Part shown: positions 48,585 through 60,655 of the stretch, piece after piece
Numbering within the stretch: position 1 is the stretch's first letter
Layout of the letters: each line of letters opens with the position of its first letter
Assembly (NCBI RefSeq): GCF_000264905.1
Contig: NW_006763136.1
Span: 1,405,485 to 1,469,484, forward strand
Origin: Stereum hirsutum FP-91666 SS1
Taxonomy: Eukaryota > Basidiomycota > Agaricomycetes > Russulales > Stereaceae
Direction: 5' to 3'
DNA length: 64,000 bases
Translations under genes and position numbers: made by a program
The notes under the pieces: model-generated
Seen by the model: the letters and a program-made list of their open reading frames with translations, nothing else
What the model was told of the DNA's origin: nothing
The model's database searches: none

Positions 48585-49831
48585 GGATTCGGAGGAGGGA
48601 TGGAAGGGTGGGCGGGGGAGAGTGAGTAAGTGGAAGGGACGCGTGTGGTAGGAGGTAGGATAGTGGGTTCGTTGGTAACATATCGTATTAACGTAGCTAA
48701 TCATATTATCTATTTGTTCTGTCATTCCTCGAACTATCGAAATACCGGGTAGTCAGACGCATGTGATCATCTTCTGACCTTGTCAACGACTCGATTAGGG
48801 TTCTCTAGGTCGCGCTTGACTTGTTGAGACGAAGCTGAAGAGGTGGCTAAGGGAGGAAACAGACCAGAACAAGTCTGGAGCTTTTATTCAATGTATCTAC
48901 GAGTTTTTATACATTCAGACTTAATAAAAATACCTAAGCATGAATGACTCGAATGAATGAGAACAATGAGAGAATAATTGCGCGATATAGAAAGCTAGCC
49001 AATAAAATCAAGAGCTTTCTAAGCAATATTCAAGAGTAACAAATAGAGAGACAAGGATAAGAAAATGGCTCAGTAATCGAGTACAGTAATAATAATGTGA
49101 GCATTACAGAGCAGCACAAGATCAGAGAACGCTCGAAGAGGACGATAAGGAACGACGGGGAGATGATCTCGATAGAGATCAGTGAGGTGGCCCGAGCTGG
49201 GTGGCGTAAGTAAGATCGCCGGGCCGGCAGCCGATTCAAATCATCGCTGATTTGACTCGTCTGCAGTCTTTGTGGCGAGGGTGTTTTTGTTTTTATTTCG
49301 CTCATGCATTCGTAGGTAAGAATACTAATATATTTTATAGTACTACAAAAAGTTCATAACAGACCTACACAAACAGGAGGGCCAGCGACGCTGATTACTC
49401 CACAACTTGAAAAGACTTCACCCTCAATATTGACTCCATAAAGCAGATCATGACACGAGAGGAGTACTTGTATATCTCCGTGATTTTGAGTAAAACGAGT
49501 GGAAGCTCAGGAGTATAGCTCGACCCAGACTTGAACTGGAATTCTTCTACCGTGTAGCAAGAGATCAGTGCAACACTATGAACAGACGCGTTACCAGTTA
49601 CGCTACCGAGCTTGCTATACATTGGAGATACTTAGGTATAGTGTCGCACAAGAAGTCTTAAGAGCACAAAGCAACGAGTGGGAGAGGAGAATAAAGCGAC
49701 TGTGCCACCCGGCCAAGAGCCGAAGAGTGAAGTGGCGCCGCAAACATGTGATCTCTGTCCCGGGACGTCGGACGCGACAAGCTTTCATCACACCAGCTTC
49801 CTTCCTCAACCTCTAATCCTTAAAACTAACT
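48585..49831. other. AT-rich intergenic region, possible repeat
   Basis: No gene is supported. The 48.8-49.4 kb part is unusually AT-rich compared with its surroundings and has a different texture (long runs such as tagaaagctagccaataaaa). It could be a solo long terminal repeat or other decayed repeat starting near the tgttgagac at 48823, but no matching end or target duplication was found. The last 200 bases hold the promoter of the nucleoside phosphorylase gene. Confidence 0.3.
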
Positions 49832-51113
49832 ATGGCCAACCGCTTAGAATCCAACCTTGCCACCCTCCGCCAACGTCTTCCCCCTCGTCTGCTCAAGCCC
49901 ACTGTCGGTATCGTCTGTGGCTCGGGGTTGAGCACGCTTGCGAACAGTCTCCGCGATGTTGTGATTGTTCCTTATGCTGATCTTGAAGGATTCGGAACGA
50001 GCACTGGTGCGATCTATCTTGTATCAAACTTTTATTTGGAGGCTCACCTGACGGGGTTGTGTGAACCAATAGTTCTAGGACATAAGAGCGAGCTCGCGTT
50101 CGGATTTGTTGGTGAAGGTGAGGGCGTCCCTGTAGTGGCGATGCTAGGTCGGGTGAGTCATCTCAAACAATCCCCTCAGTCTCTGTCCACCGATGGCACC
50201 TCTGCTAGATCTACGGCGTGTATATTCTAATCCGTTTCCTCGCCAGCTAGTTCCATCCATATGAGGGCCACGGACTGGCCACCGTTGCGTACCCGATCCG
50301 ATTCATGGCAGCTCTCGGCGTCAAGAATGTCATCAGTACGCCACGTCGGCTGCGATTTTTGCAGAACCATTCAAGCTGATTCATTGTCCTATATTTAGTC
50401 ACCAATGCTGCAGGAGCTCTGAATCCCTCCCTCGAAGTCGGAACTAGTACGTCTTCTCCCCCAATAACTACGACTCCTCGCCACTCACCTCCAAACCCCA
50501 CCCAGTCGTCGTAATCCACGACCACATGTCCCTCCCCCTTCTCACAGGCCTCAACCCCCTCCTCGGACCCCCCACCTCCCCCACACACGCCCGCTTCGTC
50601 CCCCTCTCCTCCGCCTACTCCCGCCCCCTCCGCCTCCTCGCCTTCCGCGCCGCGCACTCCCTCTCCCTCCCGTTCTCCTCCCTCGCCGAAGGCACCTACG
50701 CCTGGGTCAGCGGTCCTACGTATGAGACCCCCGCCGAAGGGCGATTCTTGAGGGCGGCGGGCGCGGATGTGGTGGGGATGAGTACGGTGCCGGAGGTGGT
50801 GGCGGCGAGGGACGAGGGGATGGGGGTGTTGGTGCTTAGTTTGGTTACTAATAAGGTGGTGATCCCTGAGGGGTATGCGAGCGCGAGGGAGGAGGTCGAG
50901 GCAGAGGTGAGTGTTCTGCATCTGGTGTGTGGCCCATCAGAGCGCCGACTGATGGATTGGTGTTTTTTTCTCGTACAGCTTGCCGGTCGTCCCATTCAAC
51001 GCCCCACCACTCCGGAGGTGTCGCACGAAGAAGTGCTCGAAGTCGGAAGGCAGAAGGCAGAGGTTATGAAGGCGCTCGTGGCCAAGATCATTGAGACCAT
51101 TCCGAAAGCATAG
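49832..51113 (+). CDS. PNP1: Purine nucleoside phosphorylase, 307 aa
   Basis: This enzyme splits inosine and guanosine with phosphate into base and ribose-1-phosphate in purine salvage. Exons are 49832-50006, 50073-50152, 50251-50335, 50399-50446, 50506-50906 and 50979-51113, exactly 308 codons. The trimeric PNP fold is clear: KPTVGIVCGSGLSTLA (phosphate loop with Ser), GFGTSTVLGHKSEL, RFHPYEGHG, TNAAGALNPSLEVGT, VVVIHDHMSLP, and the purine site VSGPTYETPAEGRFL, then GADVVGMSTVPEVVAARDEGM. It is cytosolic and of normal length. A Pro/Ser-rich codon stretch around 50530-50650 is GC-rich but stays in frame. Confidence 0.95.
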
Positions 51114-51318
51114 AGAATTCGTCGGGCAACAGTCCATAGATGTGCACATTACATATTCCCTTCTGCGTGCATGTCTGTCTTCATCTCTGCGGCAACAAAC
51201 TCGAGATAGATGCATACAATGTCTTTTCATTAAGTCCTCCTCCGCCACTCAAATCTTAACCCTCTCATACTTAATCCACTAATTTGAACTGCCACCAAAT
51301 GCACCCATGTCCCCAACC

Positions 51319-51937
51319 CTACTCTTGCGCCTCTGCCTCCACCCCCGCGTCCACCTCGGCGACATGTGTCGGCTTCTTCCCCGTCCTCCACCAATCCCAG
51401 ATAGTCTCAGCGGACAAATTCTCGAGAGCCTGCAGATAATCATAGAACAGGCTCAAACGCTCGTTCTCCTTCATCTTGATCGTGCGCTCTTCGCAGGCGG
51501 CGAACTTCTTCAAAGTATCGGAGAGGTTCTTCGCGTTCCAGTGGATGCCTTTGCCTGTGTCGTCATTGTCGAGGCGGACGATATCTTCGAGTATGCCGCT
51601 GTCGCGTAGGAGCGCGACGCCTGCAGGCGTAACAGCAGCTCAGCGTTCAACGTTCAATGCTCAACACGTACTACTGCTACAATGAAAGTCCACTTGCCAA
51701 CAATACGTCCTTTGACCGGACCAGCTTTGCTGCGTGAGGGTTCCGTACAGTAAGTATTAACGGACCAGCTTAATCGTTCAAAATATGGACCGACCTTGGA
51801 TATATTCGCAGTTTGGTACGATCCACTTTGACCTTGCCTTGCTCTACCCAAGCGCAGGCCGCTTTGGCGGCGGCCTCGTAGGAGGGGAATTTCTTGACCT
51901 CTTCGGCGAGAGGTTGAACGTCTTGAGCTTGAGACAT
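51319..51937 (-). CDS. Small protein of unknown function, 155 aa
   Basis: Exons from the 5-prime end are 51795-51937, a 23-base exon 51707-51729, and 51319-51620, giving 156 codons. I do not recognise the family. The N-terminus (MSQAQDVQPLAEEVKKF) is acidic and helical. The centre has KLRIYPR and GILEDIVRLDNDD, and the C-terminal part (LKKFAACEERTIKMKENERLSL) is strongly helical and may form a coiled coil, with a final acidic Glu/Ala tail. The middle exon ends either at a GT donor in frame (as used) or, less well, at a GC donor eight bases later; both keep phase. The second intron contains repeated copies of gttcaa. Confidence 0.65.
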
Positions 51938-52414
51938 CTCGATGAAAGTCGACGTGGATGGGAGATACTCAGGGTACCTCACCCCTTGCCAAACTTATAT
52001 CCACACGCCAGGCCGCTCGCTTGAAGCATGATGCTTGGAAGATGTGGTGTGTGACCACGGACGATATTCAGGTGCAGTCCATGCTAGGCATCTATGACAG
52101 CGTTTTCCGACCTCCGAGCAGAAGAAGGTGGAACTATGACAATACATGGGGTGCTCTGGCTGAGGCGAAAGCTCTTCTCGGGACAAGTCTTGGACGCAAC
52201 CTTGCTTGCACCGGAGCAGAGAGCAGTATGGAAGTCTCGAGATGAATTTACGTTGACCTGCAGTGCGTGTTAACTTATTTGGGGAGGAACACACCAGGGC
52301 GCAAGGAATTGAAGATGTCAGCACAGCGTCATAGAGCAGTAAAACAACAATGTAGATGTATAAGCGTCCTAAACAAGATAGAAATCCGTTACGTCACCAT
52401 CCTGGACGCTGCGT
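51938..52414. other. Intergenic
   Basis: This holds the promoter of the small unknown gene and the 3-prime region of the isocitrate dehydrogenase gene. Frames here have no recognisable content. Confidence 0.4.
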
Positions 52415-54647
52415 TCACGAGGTGGACTTCTTCGCCTTGGCCGCGAGCTTCTTGTCGAGCTTGCTCTGCAGAAACAAAACAACACAAAAAACCAAGGTCA
52501 GCAAACCTATCTTCTCTGCTCCCCTCCCCTCCATCCCTCTCCCTACCACAACCCAATCGAACAAAATACGAAAGAAACGCACCTTGACAGCATCCATATA
52601 AACATCCGTAACGACCCAATGCTCCCTCTTCATCCCCTTCCCATGGATCGCCAACGCCAAATCCTTCGTCATCACCCCGTCCTCATCAATCACCTCCACA
52701 CACGACTTCTCCAGCTCTTCCGCCCACTCCTTCAACAGGGTGTTCGAATCGAGTTTCGCGCGGTGGATGAGCCCACGGGTCCATGCGAAGATGGACGCGA
52801 CGGGGTTCGTGGACGTTTCGTTGCCTTTTTGGTATTCGCGGTAGTGCCGGGTGACAGTTCCTATTTTATCGCACCCAAAAACAGAAAAGTCGTATCAGAG
52901 GATAGCCGGGGGAGGGAGTAGAAACGTACCGTGCGCCGCCTCACTCTCGATCACCTTCCCGTCGGGCGTGATCAACTCGCTCGTCATCATTCCCAAACTT
53001 CCGAAGCCCTGTGCGAGGATATCAGACTGCACGTCTCCGTCGTAGTTCTTGCACGCCCAGACGAATCCTCCGGAGGACTTGATGGCCTGCGCGACCATGT
53101 CATCGATCAGACGATGTTCGTAGTAGATCCCGGCTTTTTCGAATTCGGGCTTGTATTGGCTGTATGGTTGGGCAAAGGTACGCTGAGTAAGGGGAGAAGG
53201 AGGGAGAGAGGGGGAAGGGGAGGGGAGGAAGTACGTACGATTCGTAGATCTCCTGGAAGATGTCCTTGAAGCGGCCGTCGTACTTCTTGAGGATGGTGTT
53301 CTTCGTCGACATGAACTAAAAGCGAGCACATTATCAGCTTAAGACAACAGTGACAGTAATGAAGTTATGAAATGGACGTACGAGCGGCATCTTCTTGGCC
53401 AACGCCATCTTGAACGAAGAGTGGGCAAATCCTGATATCGACTACTCAAAAAAAAAACTGTCAGCATCGCGCCCCACACGTCGACTTGACCAAGTAACAA
53501 GGGGAGACGCACGTCATCAGTGTTATACATCGCCATCGCCACACCCTTGCCCTTGAAATCATATATATCCATGACAGTCGGCTTTCCTCCTCCCTCTGGC
53601 GTATACACCAACTGAATCTTCCCGGGTCCTGGTGCTACGAAGTCTGTCGAGCGGTATTGGTCGCCGAAGGCGTGACGGCCGATGACGATGGGGTTTGTCC
53701 AACCTGGGACGGGGCGGGGGATACGGTCGAGGATGATGGGTTCACGGAAGACGGTGCCGCCGAGGATGTTACGGATCTGGTGCAGCAGGTATATAAGGTC
53801 AAATTGAAGTTATGGTCCAGGTGGTAGAATAAGTGGTAGGTGGAGTCTGACGTACGGTTCCGTTGGGCGAGCGCCACATTTGTTTGAGGTTGAATTCCTG
53901 GACGCGAGCCTCGTCAGGAGTGATGGTCGCGCACTTGATACCAACACCGTATTCGAGAATGGCATTGGCGGAGTCTACGGTGACTTGGTCGTTGGTCTGT
54001 CAAGAGCGGTAGAACGCGGTGGTCAGTCAATATAAGACCAGTGTGGCGCCGGATAATGTGACAGGGGCGGCTCGTCTTCAGCGTGTTAAGCGGATGGAAA
54101 TGGAAGGATCCAAGGGTATAGACAAAAGGATGGGAGGACTACTCACAGCATCACGGCTCTCCACGCCAAGGTCGTAGTACTTGATGTCCAGGTCCAAGTA
54201 CGGCAGGACGAGCTACCGTACGCCACACAAATTCAACAGACGATGTTACCAACGGAAAATGTCAGTCAGAAGAACACTCATAGCAGGGCAGTAGCACGCA
54301 CCTCTTCACGAATCTTCTTCCAGATGATACGGGTCATCTCGTCTCCATCGAGCTCGACCACCGGGTTCTTCACCGCAATTTTGTCATCTAAATGCAGCCG
54401 CCAGCGCGCATATCAAAGCAAATCCAAGGATGCCAACCCGAAGGAGAAAAATGAAGTCAGCCCACTATGAACCTCCGACATGACCGGGAAAGACGCCTAA
54501 AGACTCACACATATTCGACATCGAGCTCGCGAATCCTCTAGCAACGAAGAGAGAACTCGAGGGGCTCTTCAACGAATGCGAATATATGGGAACGAAGGCC
54601 GTTCTCCCTCGAGGGAGGCGTCCAATCGTTCGAGGTAGGACCATCAT
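52415..54647 (-). CDS. IDP1: NADP-dependent isocitrate dehydrogenase, mitochondrial form
   Basis: This enzyme converts isocitrate and NADP to 2-oxoglutarate, CO2 and NADPH. The ATG at 54647 begins an Arg/Ser-rich leader ([18 protein letters not shown]) of the mitochondrial type; the mature part starts near [22 protein letters not shown]. An internal Met there could give a cytosolic form. The substrate-binding and signature residues are present: [33 protein letters not shown], and [21 protein letters not shown]. The first exons end at 54509 and 54302 with good splice sites; at least six further short introns follow. The end KKSTS lacks a peroxisomal signal. Length is about 450 residues, as in other fungi. 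Confidence 0.94.
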
Positions 54648-55171
54648 CTTGTGGGTTTATCCTATGAATGTTTGGGTTACTCCAAGACGAGATAGGATTC
54701 AAACTTGACAAGACAGGTCGAGCGTGGGCGACTTTGTCGGGGAACTTGACTAGCTATGGACGCGGTTGAGTGGAGGGTGGTTGGCGGACGGGTCCAGCGC
54801 CAGGTCAGGGGGTGTTCGTGATGGTTGATTCAAAAGAAGCGGAAGATGAATTTCCTGGGTTTTATCCTTGCCACCCGACTTGAGTAGTCCCCAAGGAACT
54901 AACGTGCTGGCCGGTGTATCGTCGGGTCGTCGGCCGTGGCACGGTATCCCGCTCTTTCCTCTTCTAATCAGCCTGCTGACCCCAGAAACAACATGGGCGA
55001 CGTGGGGAACGAGGAAGGGTACCCATAAACAGCCTACTCGACGCGTTTCGCTGGGTGCAGTTCAGAGGTGGTCCGTGTGGTGGACGTAAAGATACAGTGT
55101 GTGATATTACTACGTATATGTGGCGTCGTTGACACCATGCTGCTAATAACATGCATGGCAGAACGCTATAA
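54648..55171. other. Intergenic between IDP1 and the SDR array
   Basis: This contains the IDP1 promoter (minus strand) and the 3-prime region of the first SDR gene. No gene is supported. Confidence 0.4.
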
Positions 55172-56331
55172 TTACACGACCATCCGAACCTTCAGCTTGT
55201 CTCCGTTCACAACCTCATCTTTCTTCGACATAAATTCTTCCATATCCCAAGTGCCTACATTGCCGAAGGTCAGGTTTTCAGAGACGAGGGCATTTTCAAG
55301 CTGAGGCAGCATGAGAACTCACAACTAATATATCGACCAGCTAACCAGTCTCTCCTCTCTCTAGTGAGAAATGCAATGGTATCCCCAGCCATCTCGGGTT
55401 TATCGTTCAAAACTGCTTGTATCTCTGGGGACAGACGGTATCCCATCTCTGTGAGCACACTTCCAGGGTGAACGGCGTAGGCCAGCAGGCCTTGAGCTCC
55501 ATGATCCACCTATAGTACACGGCGTGAGTCGATTGAAGTATGGGACGGATCTACACAAAACGTACGTTCATAAACTCAGTCAAACGCAGAATGGCGAGTT
55601 TACCGGTCTGGTACGCTGAGTACTATCTCCTCTATCAGCTACAACCCATTCACTAGCAAACGAAATATGAAGACGCTCACCCCAGCAAGGATCCAATGTG
55701 CCCCGTTCGAACTTACGTTCACGATCGTCTTCTCCTTGCTCTTCAACACCAACGGCAAAAACGCATGCGTCACGAGGAACATTCCCCTTACATTGACCTC
55801 CCAAGTATACCACCAATCATCCACGTCAATGTCGCCCATCGGCTTTCCCGTCTCTATAAACCCAGCATTGTTTACCAATATATCCACCCCACCTTCCCCG
55901 AAAGCCTTCTCTACATCCTGCGCGGCGCGTTTGACGCTCTCCTTGTCGATTACATCAAGCTGGATCTTCACGACTTGGGGAGCAGGATGCCCCGCCTTTG
56001 CGGACGCGTTGAGGATCTCGGACTCGAGAGTGTCGAGGGACGAGCGGGCGCCGAGGGCAATTTTCGGGGCGCCGGATTGAGCGAACGCGAGTGCGATGCA
56101 GCGGCCCATGCCTTTGGAGGCACCGGTGATAAAGACAGAGTGAGACGTATGGGCTTTGTTAGACTTGAGAGGATCGATGAAGGGGTAGGTATCGTTGTGG
56201 ATCGTATTGGTGAAGTACGTCCCTATGATTATGATGGGGCAGGACGTGTCAGCTAGACTAGTAGTAAGTTGGGAGGTGAAGTCGTACGGACCTGTGTGGG
56301 CTTCGAGCGGTGGGAGCTCCGTTTGAGACAT
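55172..56331 (-). CDS. Short-chain dehydrogenase/reductase, tandem copy 1
   Basis: This is the first of three tandem minus-strand paralogues. The start codon at 56331 opens MSQTELPPLEAHTGPYD. The N-terminal leader holds a shared block (NTIHNDTYPFIDPLKS), and the Rossmann NAD(P) motif is SVFITGASKGMGR. Downstream are NNAGFIETGKPMGD, the catalytic Ser region NVSSNGAHW and the YQTGK active-site Tyr and Lys. It ends with the shared tail GTWDMEE followed by KLKVRMVV and a TAA. Introns lie near 55560-55690 and 55270-55320. Substrate unknown. A TATA box lies 98 bases upstream (56429-56436). Confidence 0.86.
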
Positions 56332-56985
56332 GGCTATAACTTGAGCTCGATCTTCGAAGGTTGAGGCTATCAAGACTATTGCAGTGAGGTCAAGGTGTGC
56401 ATCTAAATCCGCAACGAGACATTCCAGGTTTATATATAACTTCAAGTAGAACGGTGGCCACAACCAGCCACAGGAGCCCCACAGCCTGAGGTACGTGAGA
56501 ACTGCAAGTCGTCATGGACCCACAAGTGAGCCGATAGAGTTGAATGATAGCCAGATGAAGTTCCAGCTCAATTCTAGCCATCAAATGGTCACTCCCCGAC
56601 TAGAAGACTCGGTAACTCGGCGACCGTGGGTTCAGTACATGTTAACTGATATTGGCAGTAAGGCAGGGCCCTTGTCTTATCATAGCATGAGTCGCTGTGT
56701 CGGTGGCGGCGCGATCCCAGGTTTATTTATAGCCTGGTAGGCATCCACGCTCAACGTCGACCTGCCTCATGCCCTGACCGGGAAGCACGAGGCTGAGAAT
56801 GCCCAGTTTTCCAATCAAGCTTTCAAGCGAGAGTTTATGTCGGGTGATGATTGACGGCAAAGCACCCTAGCTCCAATGTCTGCGCGAGAATCGACAACAA
56901 TAGTATCACCGAATGGCAATGATGTGATAAACGTACATGGCATAGTCGACACGTATAGGAGAAAAGCATGGCGGTAATGCTAGGA
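56332..56985. other. Spacer with the TATA box of SDR copy 1
   Basis: This is intergenic DNA between SDR copy 1 and copy 2. The minus-strand sequence tatataaa at 56429-56436 is the likely TATA box of copy 1. No other feature is supported. Confidence 0.5.
56429..56436 (-). promoter_or_regulatory. TATA box of SDR copy 1
   Basis: The minus-strand reading is tatataaa, 98 bases before the start codon at 56331. Confidence 0.55.
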
Positions 56986-58135
56986 TCAGACGACCATTCG
57001 AACCTTCAACTTATCACCGTTCACGATCTCGTCTTTCTTCGATAAGAACTCCTCCATATCCCAGGTACCTATGGGATGAGCACTTAAGCTGTGGAAAGAC
57101 AATTCGTAGAAGTATAGGGCACTCACAACTAACATAACGATCAGCCAACCATTCCCTCCTCTCGCGGGTGAGAAAGGCGATGGTATCTCCCCCCAGCTCA
57201 GGTGTATCGATAAGAAAGGGCAGCGCAGCTGGAGGTAAATGACCACCCATCTCGGTCGGTACAACGCCAGGGTGAACGGCGTACGTCAACAAGCCTTGGG
57301 CCCCGTGATCCAACTATAAGTATTCGGCATAAGTTAAGGCGTAGAGTAAATTTGCCAATAAAACGCACGGTCATGAATTCAGTCAACCGCAGAATAGCCA
57401 GTTTGGCGGTCTGGTATCCCGAGCACTAGAAGACCCGACAATCTACTATGAGCTCTGTACGAATGCGAACTAAAATAGATGGGAGGATACTCACCCCAGG
57501 TACCATCCAATGCGCCCCATTCGAACTGACATTAACGACCGTCTTCTCCTTGCTCTTCAGCACGAAAGGCAACAACGCGTGAGTCACAAGGAACAGTCCC
57601 TTGATATTCACCTCCCACCCATACCACCACTCGTCTACATCGGCTTCCCCGATCGGCTTGTTCGTCTCTAGGTACCCTGCATTATTCACTAGTATATCCA
57701 ATCCGCCCTCCCCGAAAGCCTTCTCTATCTCCAGCGCAGCCCCTGTTACGCTTTCCTTGTCGGAGACGTCGAGGCGTAACTTCAGTACTTGGGGGGCAGG
57801 AAGACGTGCCTTTGCGGTAGCATCGAGGATCTCAGACTCCAGAGAGTCGAGTGAGGAGCGGGCTCCGAGTGCGATCTTGGAGGCCCCAGATTGAGCGAAT
57901 GCGAGGGCGATCCGTCGTCCTATGCCCTTAGAGGCGCCCGTGATGAAGACAGAGTGAGATTTATGGGCGGAGGAAGACTTGGTAGGATCAATGAACGGAT
58001 ATGTATCATTATGAATAGTCTTCGTGAAGACGGCGCCTGCGATGACAATACGGTGGAATATTTCAGATGCGCGAAGAGCAATGTGTGTGATAAGACGTAC
58101 GAACCTGAATGTGCTTCAACTGGTCGGAGCGTCAT
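56986..58135 (-). CDS. Short-chain dehydrogenase/reductase, tandem copy 2
   Basis: The start at 58135 opens MTLRPVEAHSGS; the stop is TGA at 56986. All SDR motifs are kept: SVFITGASKGIGR, NNAGYLETNKPIGEAD, NVSSNGAHWMVPG, YQTAK, and HPGVVPTEMG. The C-terminal shared end GTWDMEEFLSKKDEIV, then KLKVRMVV, is nearly identical to copies 1 and 3. Protein-level similarity to copy 1 is high across the whole length, including the leader block TIHNDTYPFIDPTKS, so recent duplication is likely. A minus-strand tatatata at 58206-58213 lies 71 bases upstream of the start codon. The reaction is unknown. Confidence 0.86.
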
Positions 58136-58772
58136 ATGGTACGTGGTGGGGGCTATTGGAGTTGTAACTATTGTCGATGCGAAAGTCTTGGTGCAGCAAT
58201 CTAGGTATATATACTCTTGCATCAATATGAGTATGGCGGTATCCCTAAGGGAACGGCGCAAGAGTATGCCACAGTGTGTTATGGAGGCAAGCAGATGTCG
58301 TCACCGAATGGCCGCTGACACTTTCATTAACTAGAACTAGCTGGTAGTCGTGGCCAAATAGTGGTGGAGCGGACAATTATTGCCAACTCAAGACAAGTGA
58401 AATTAAGAATGGACGACAAGAAAAGTCTGCATCGTTCCCAAATGGGTGAGGAAGCGAGCGGCATGTAACCAAGACAGACAACCCAAGCCTCAGCAATGAC
58501 GAAGGACTCCGGTCAGGGAAGTTGTGCAGCGGCCCAGCGTGGAGATAGACAGGAATAGACGTCCTTCGGTAACGTCGATGTAGTCTCCTGAATCTTTCCC
58601 CATTGACAAGCCCACTGACGACACTGTCCACGAGGGAAGAGAAGGTCATATATCACGGCGTAAGATAGACCAAGTCAGAGGCAGGAATCACTTAAAATGA
58701 GGAGGAGGAATATCTCTGTTGTCCAAAGCGCGCTAACCCGGGCAAAGATCGTGTTTAGAGTGTACGACGGAA
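58136..58772. other. Spacer with the TATA box of SDR copy 2
   Basis: This is intergenic DNA. The run tatatata at 58206-58213 is the likely TATA box of copy 2. A minus-strand frame at 58377-58649 has no recognisable content and is not called. Confidence 0.45.
58206..58213 (-). promoter_or_regulatory. TATA box of SDR copy 2
   Basis: The minus-strand reading is tatatata, 71 bases before the start codon at 58135. Confidence 0.5.
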
Positions 58773-59969
58773 TTATACTACCATCCGAACCTTCAACTTG
58801 TCTCCCGCCACGATCTCGTCTTTCATCTCCAAGAGTTCCTCCATATCCCAGGTACCTACGTTCGAAGAACTCAGTACCTGATAGTCGCGACCGAGGCCAC
58901 CTTGCAGATATGTTAAGCATGTAGATAGGGACTTACAACTAATGTAACGGCCAGCCAACCATTGTCTTCTGTCTCGAGTCAAGAAAGCAATTGAATCCCC
59001 AGAGAGTGCAGCCGTATCGATCAAGACGACGTGGGCCTCTTCGGGCATGCGGAGCCCCATATCGGTGGGCACGCCACCAGGATGGATAGTGTATACCAGA
59101 AGGCCTTGGGCTCCATAATCCACCTGAAAAAGGACGAAGAATGTATGAGAAGGGTTGTCCACATGGATGAAGAAAATACGTACCATCATGAACTCAGTCA
59201 AACGTATGACGGCAAGCTTGCTAGATTGATATGCCGACGCCTGTAATAATACCAACCACGATATCAGTGCTCGTCCTGTCGCATCACCACATTGTAAAGC
59301 GATCTCCTCACCCCTGGGGCTGTCAAATGCGCCCCGATTGAAGTCAAGTTCAATATCGTCTTCTCCTTGCTCTTGAGCAACAACGGGAGGAATGCATGTG
59401 TCATCAAGAACACCCCTCTGACGTTCATCTCCCATGTATACCACCAATCATCCACGTCAGCATCACCCATCGGTTTGAACGTCTCCAGCCACGCAGCATT
59501 GTTGACCAATATGTCCAGCCCTCCTTCACCAAATGCCTTGTCCACCTGTTGTGCCGCACGTTTCACGCTCTCCTTGTCGAGTACGTCGAGTTGGATCTTC
59601 ATGACCTGTGGCGCTGGGTGCCCTGCCTTTGAGGCAGCGTCGAGGATCTCAGATTCAACAGAGTCGAGGGATGAACGGGCGCCGATTGCAATTTTCGAAG
59701 CACCAGACTGAGCGAACGAGATAGCGGTTTGGCGGCCTATGCCCTTGGATGCACCGGTGATGAAAACGGAGTGTGATTTGTGGAAACCGGAAGATTTGAG
59801 AGGGTCGATGAAGGGGTAGGTGTCATGATGAATTGTCTTCGTGAAGCTGACACCTATATTTTGAAGTCGGGGTGATACACATGAGACAGGATGATGATTC
59901 TAAGGTAGAAAGAATCCAAAATGTAAACGTACCGGTATGAGGTGGGAGAGTTAAACCGATTCGCGACAT
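58773..59969 (-). CDS. Short-chain dehydrogenase/reductase, tandem copy 3
   Basis: The start at 59969 opens MSRIGLTLPPHTG; the stop is TAA at 58773. The motifs are SVFITGASKGIGR, NNAAWLETFKPMGDAD, NLTSIGAH, YQSSK and HPGGVPTDMG. The catalytic Ser region differs from the other copies (NLTS rather than NVSS), and NNAG is changed to NNAA, so substrate preference may have diverged. The leader block TIHHDTYPFIDPLKSSG and the end GTWDMEE plus KLKVRMVV are shared. The TATA-like tatataag at 60026-60033 (minus strand) stands 57 bases upstream. Three genes of this kind with the same orientation and similar spacing suggest unequal crossing-over. Confidence 0.86.
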
Positions 59970-60025
59970 GCTTATTTGATGATAGACGGGTGGAGTTCAA
60001 TGGCAAAAAGTTCTTTTACAGAGGG

Positions 60026-60033
60026 CTTATATA
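60026..60033 (-). promoter_or_regulatory. TATA-like box of SDR copy 3
   Basis: The minus-strand reading is tatataag, 57 bases before the start codon at 59969. Confidence 0.5.
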
Positions 60034-60611
60034 CGAGCATCGGAGTAGAGTGTGCCATGGTTAGACACGAGAACAACCGGCGATATCACTGCCAATTAGC
60101 CACTTGTCTTCCGAACGTTCTACCTTGTTTGTCTTCAGCCACAAGGTCACAGTCATGCAACCCACTCGCATCCCGATGGTTCACCGGCTGGTGGGAATGC
60201 CATCAGCTTTTTCGGGAAACACCAAGCAAAGAGCCACAAGAGGACCGGTATCGTCCAGTCACAGTGTTTTCGAATGTGGGAGAGACCAACAATGAGTGGT
60301 CTAACAACGAGTATCTCATGATCAGGCTGGAGGATGGACTGGTAGGCTCATTGCCAAGCATGTAGTACGAGAACCACAAACTCAACTCTACATAGCTAGA
60401 CGTCCTAGGTTGCGCGTGAAGGTATGATTACAAGATTGGGACATGAAGAAAGCAAGAGAGCACAAAGTGGATCAAAGAGAGTCGATGTTTCGAAACCAAC
60501 CGAAGGCTCAGAAATTGACTGGAGACGGATGATGGGGTAAGTGCCAGTGTGGCGCGAGCCAGCGACAGTTCACTATCCGTGGGAATGCAGGAATTTGCCG
60601 AATACACGTAT

Positions 60612-60655
60612 AAGGTAAGGTGAGTTCGAGGTAAGGTAAGGTAAGGTAAGGTAAG
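60612..60655. repeat. GGTAA microsatellite
   Basis: Two runs of a 5-base unit stand here: about two copies at 60612-60620 and about five at 60629-60655, separated by tgagttcga. This is a simple-sequence repeat, not the TTAGGG telomere repeat. Confidence 0.75.

Noticed and set aside
48817..49380. Possible solo long terminal repeat in AT-rich sequence
   Set aside because: It starts with a TG-like end, but no CA-type end with a matching target duplication was found. It is only mentioned as a possibility.
51690..51710. A fourth GC donor intron in the small unknown gene (GTTG followed by GCAAGT)
   Set aside because: A GT donor eight bases earlier also keeps the frame, so a GC donor is not required.
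59976..60365. Plus-strand frame of 129 codons divergent from SDR copy 3
   Set aside because: It overlaps the TATA region of SDR copy 3 and has no protein-family features.
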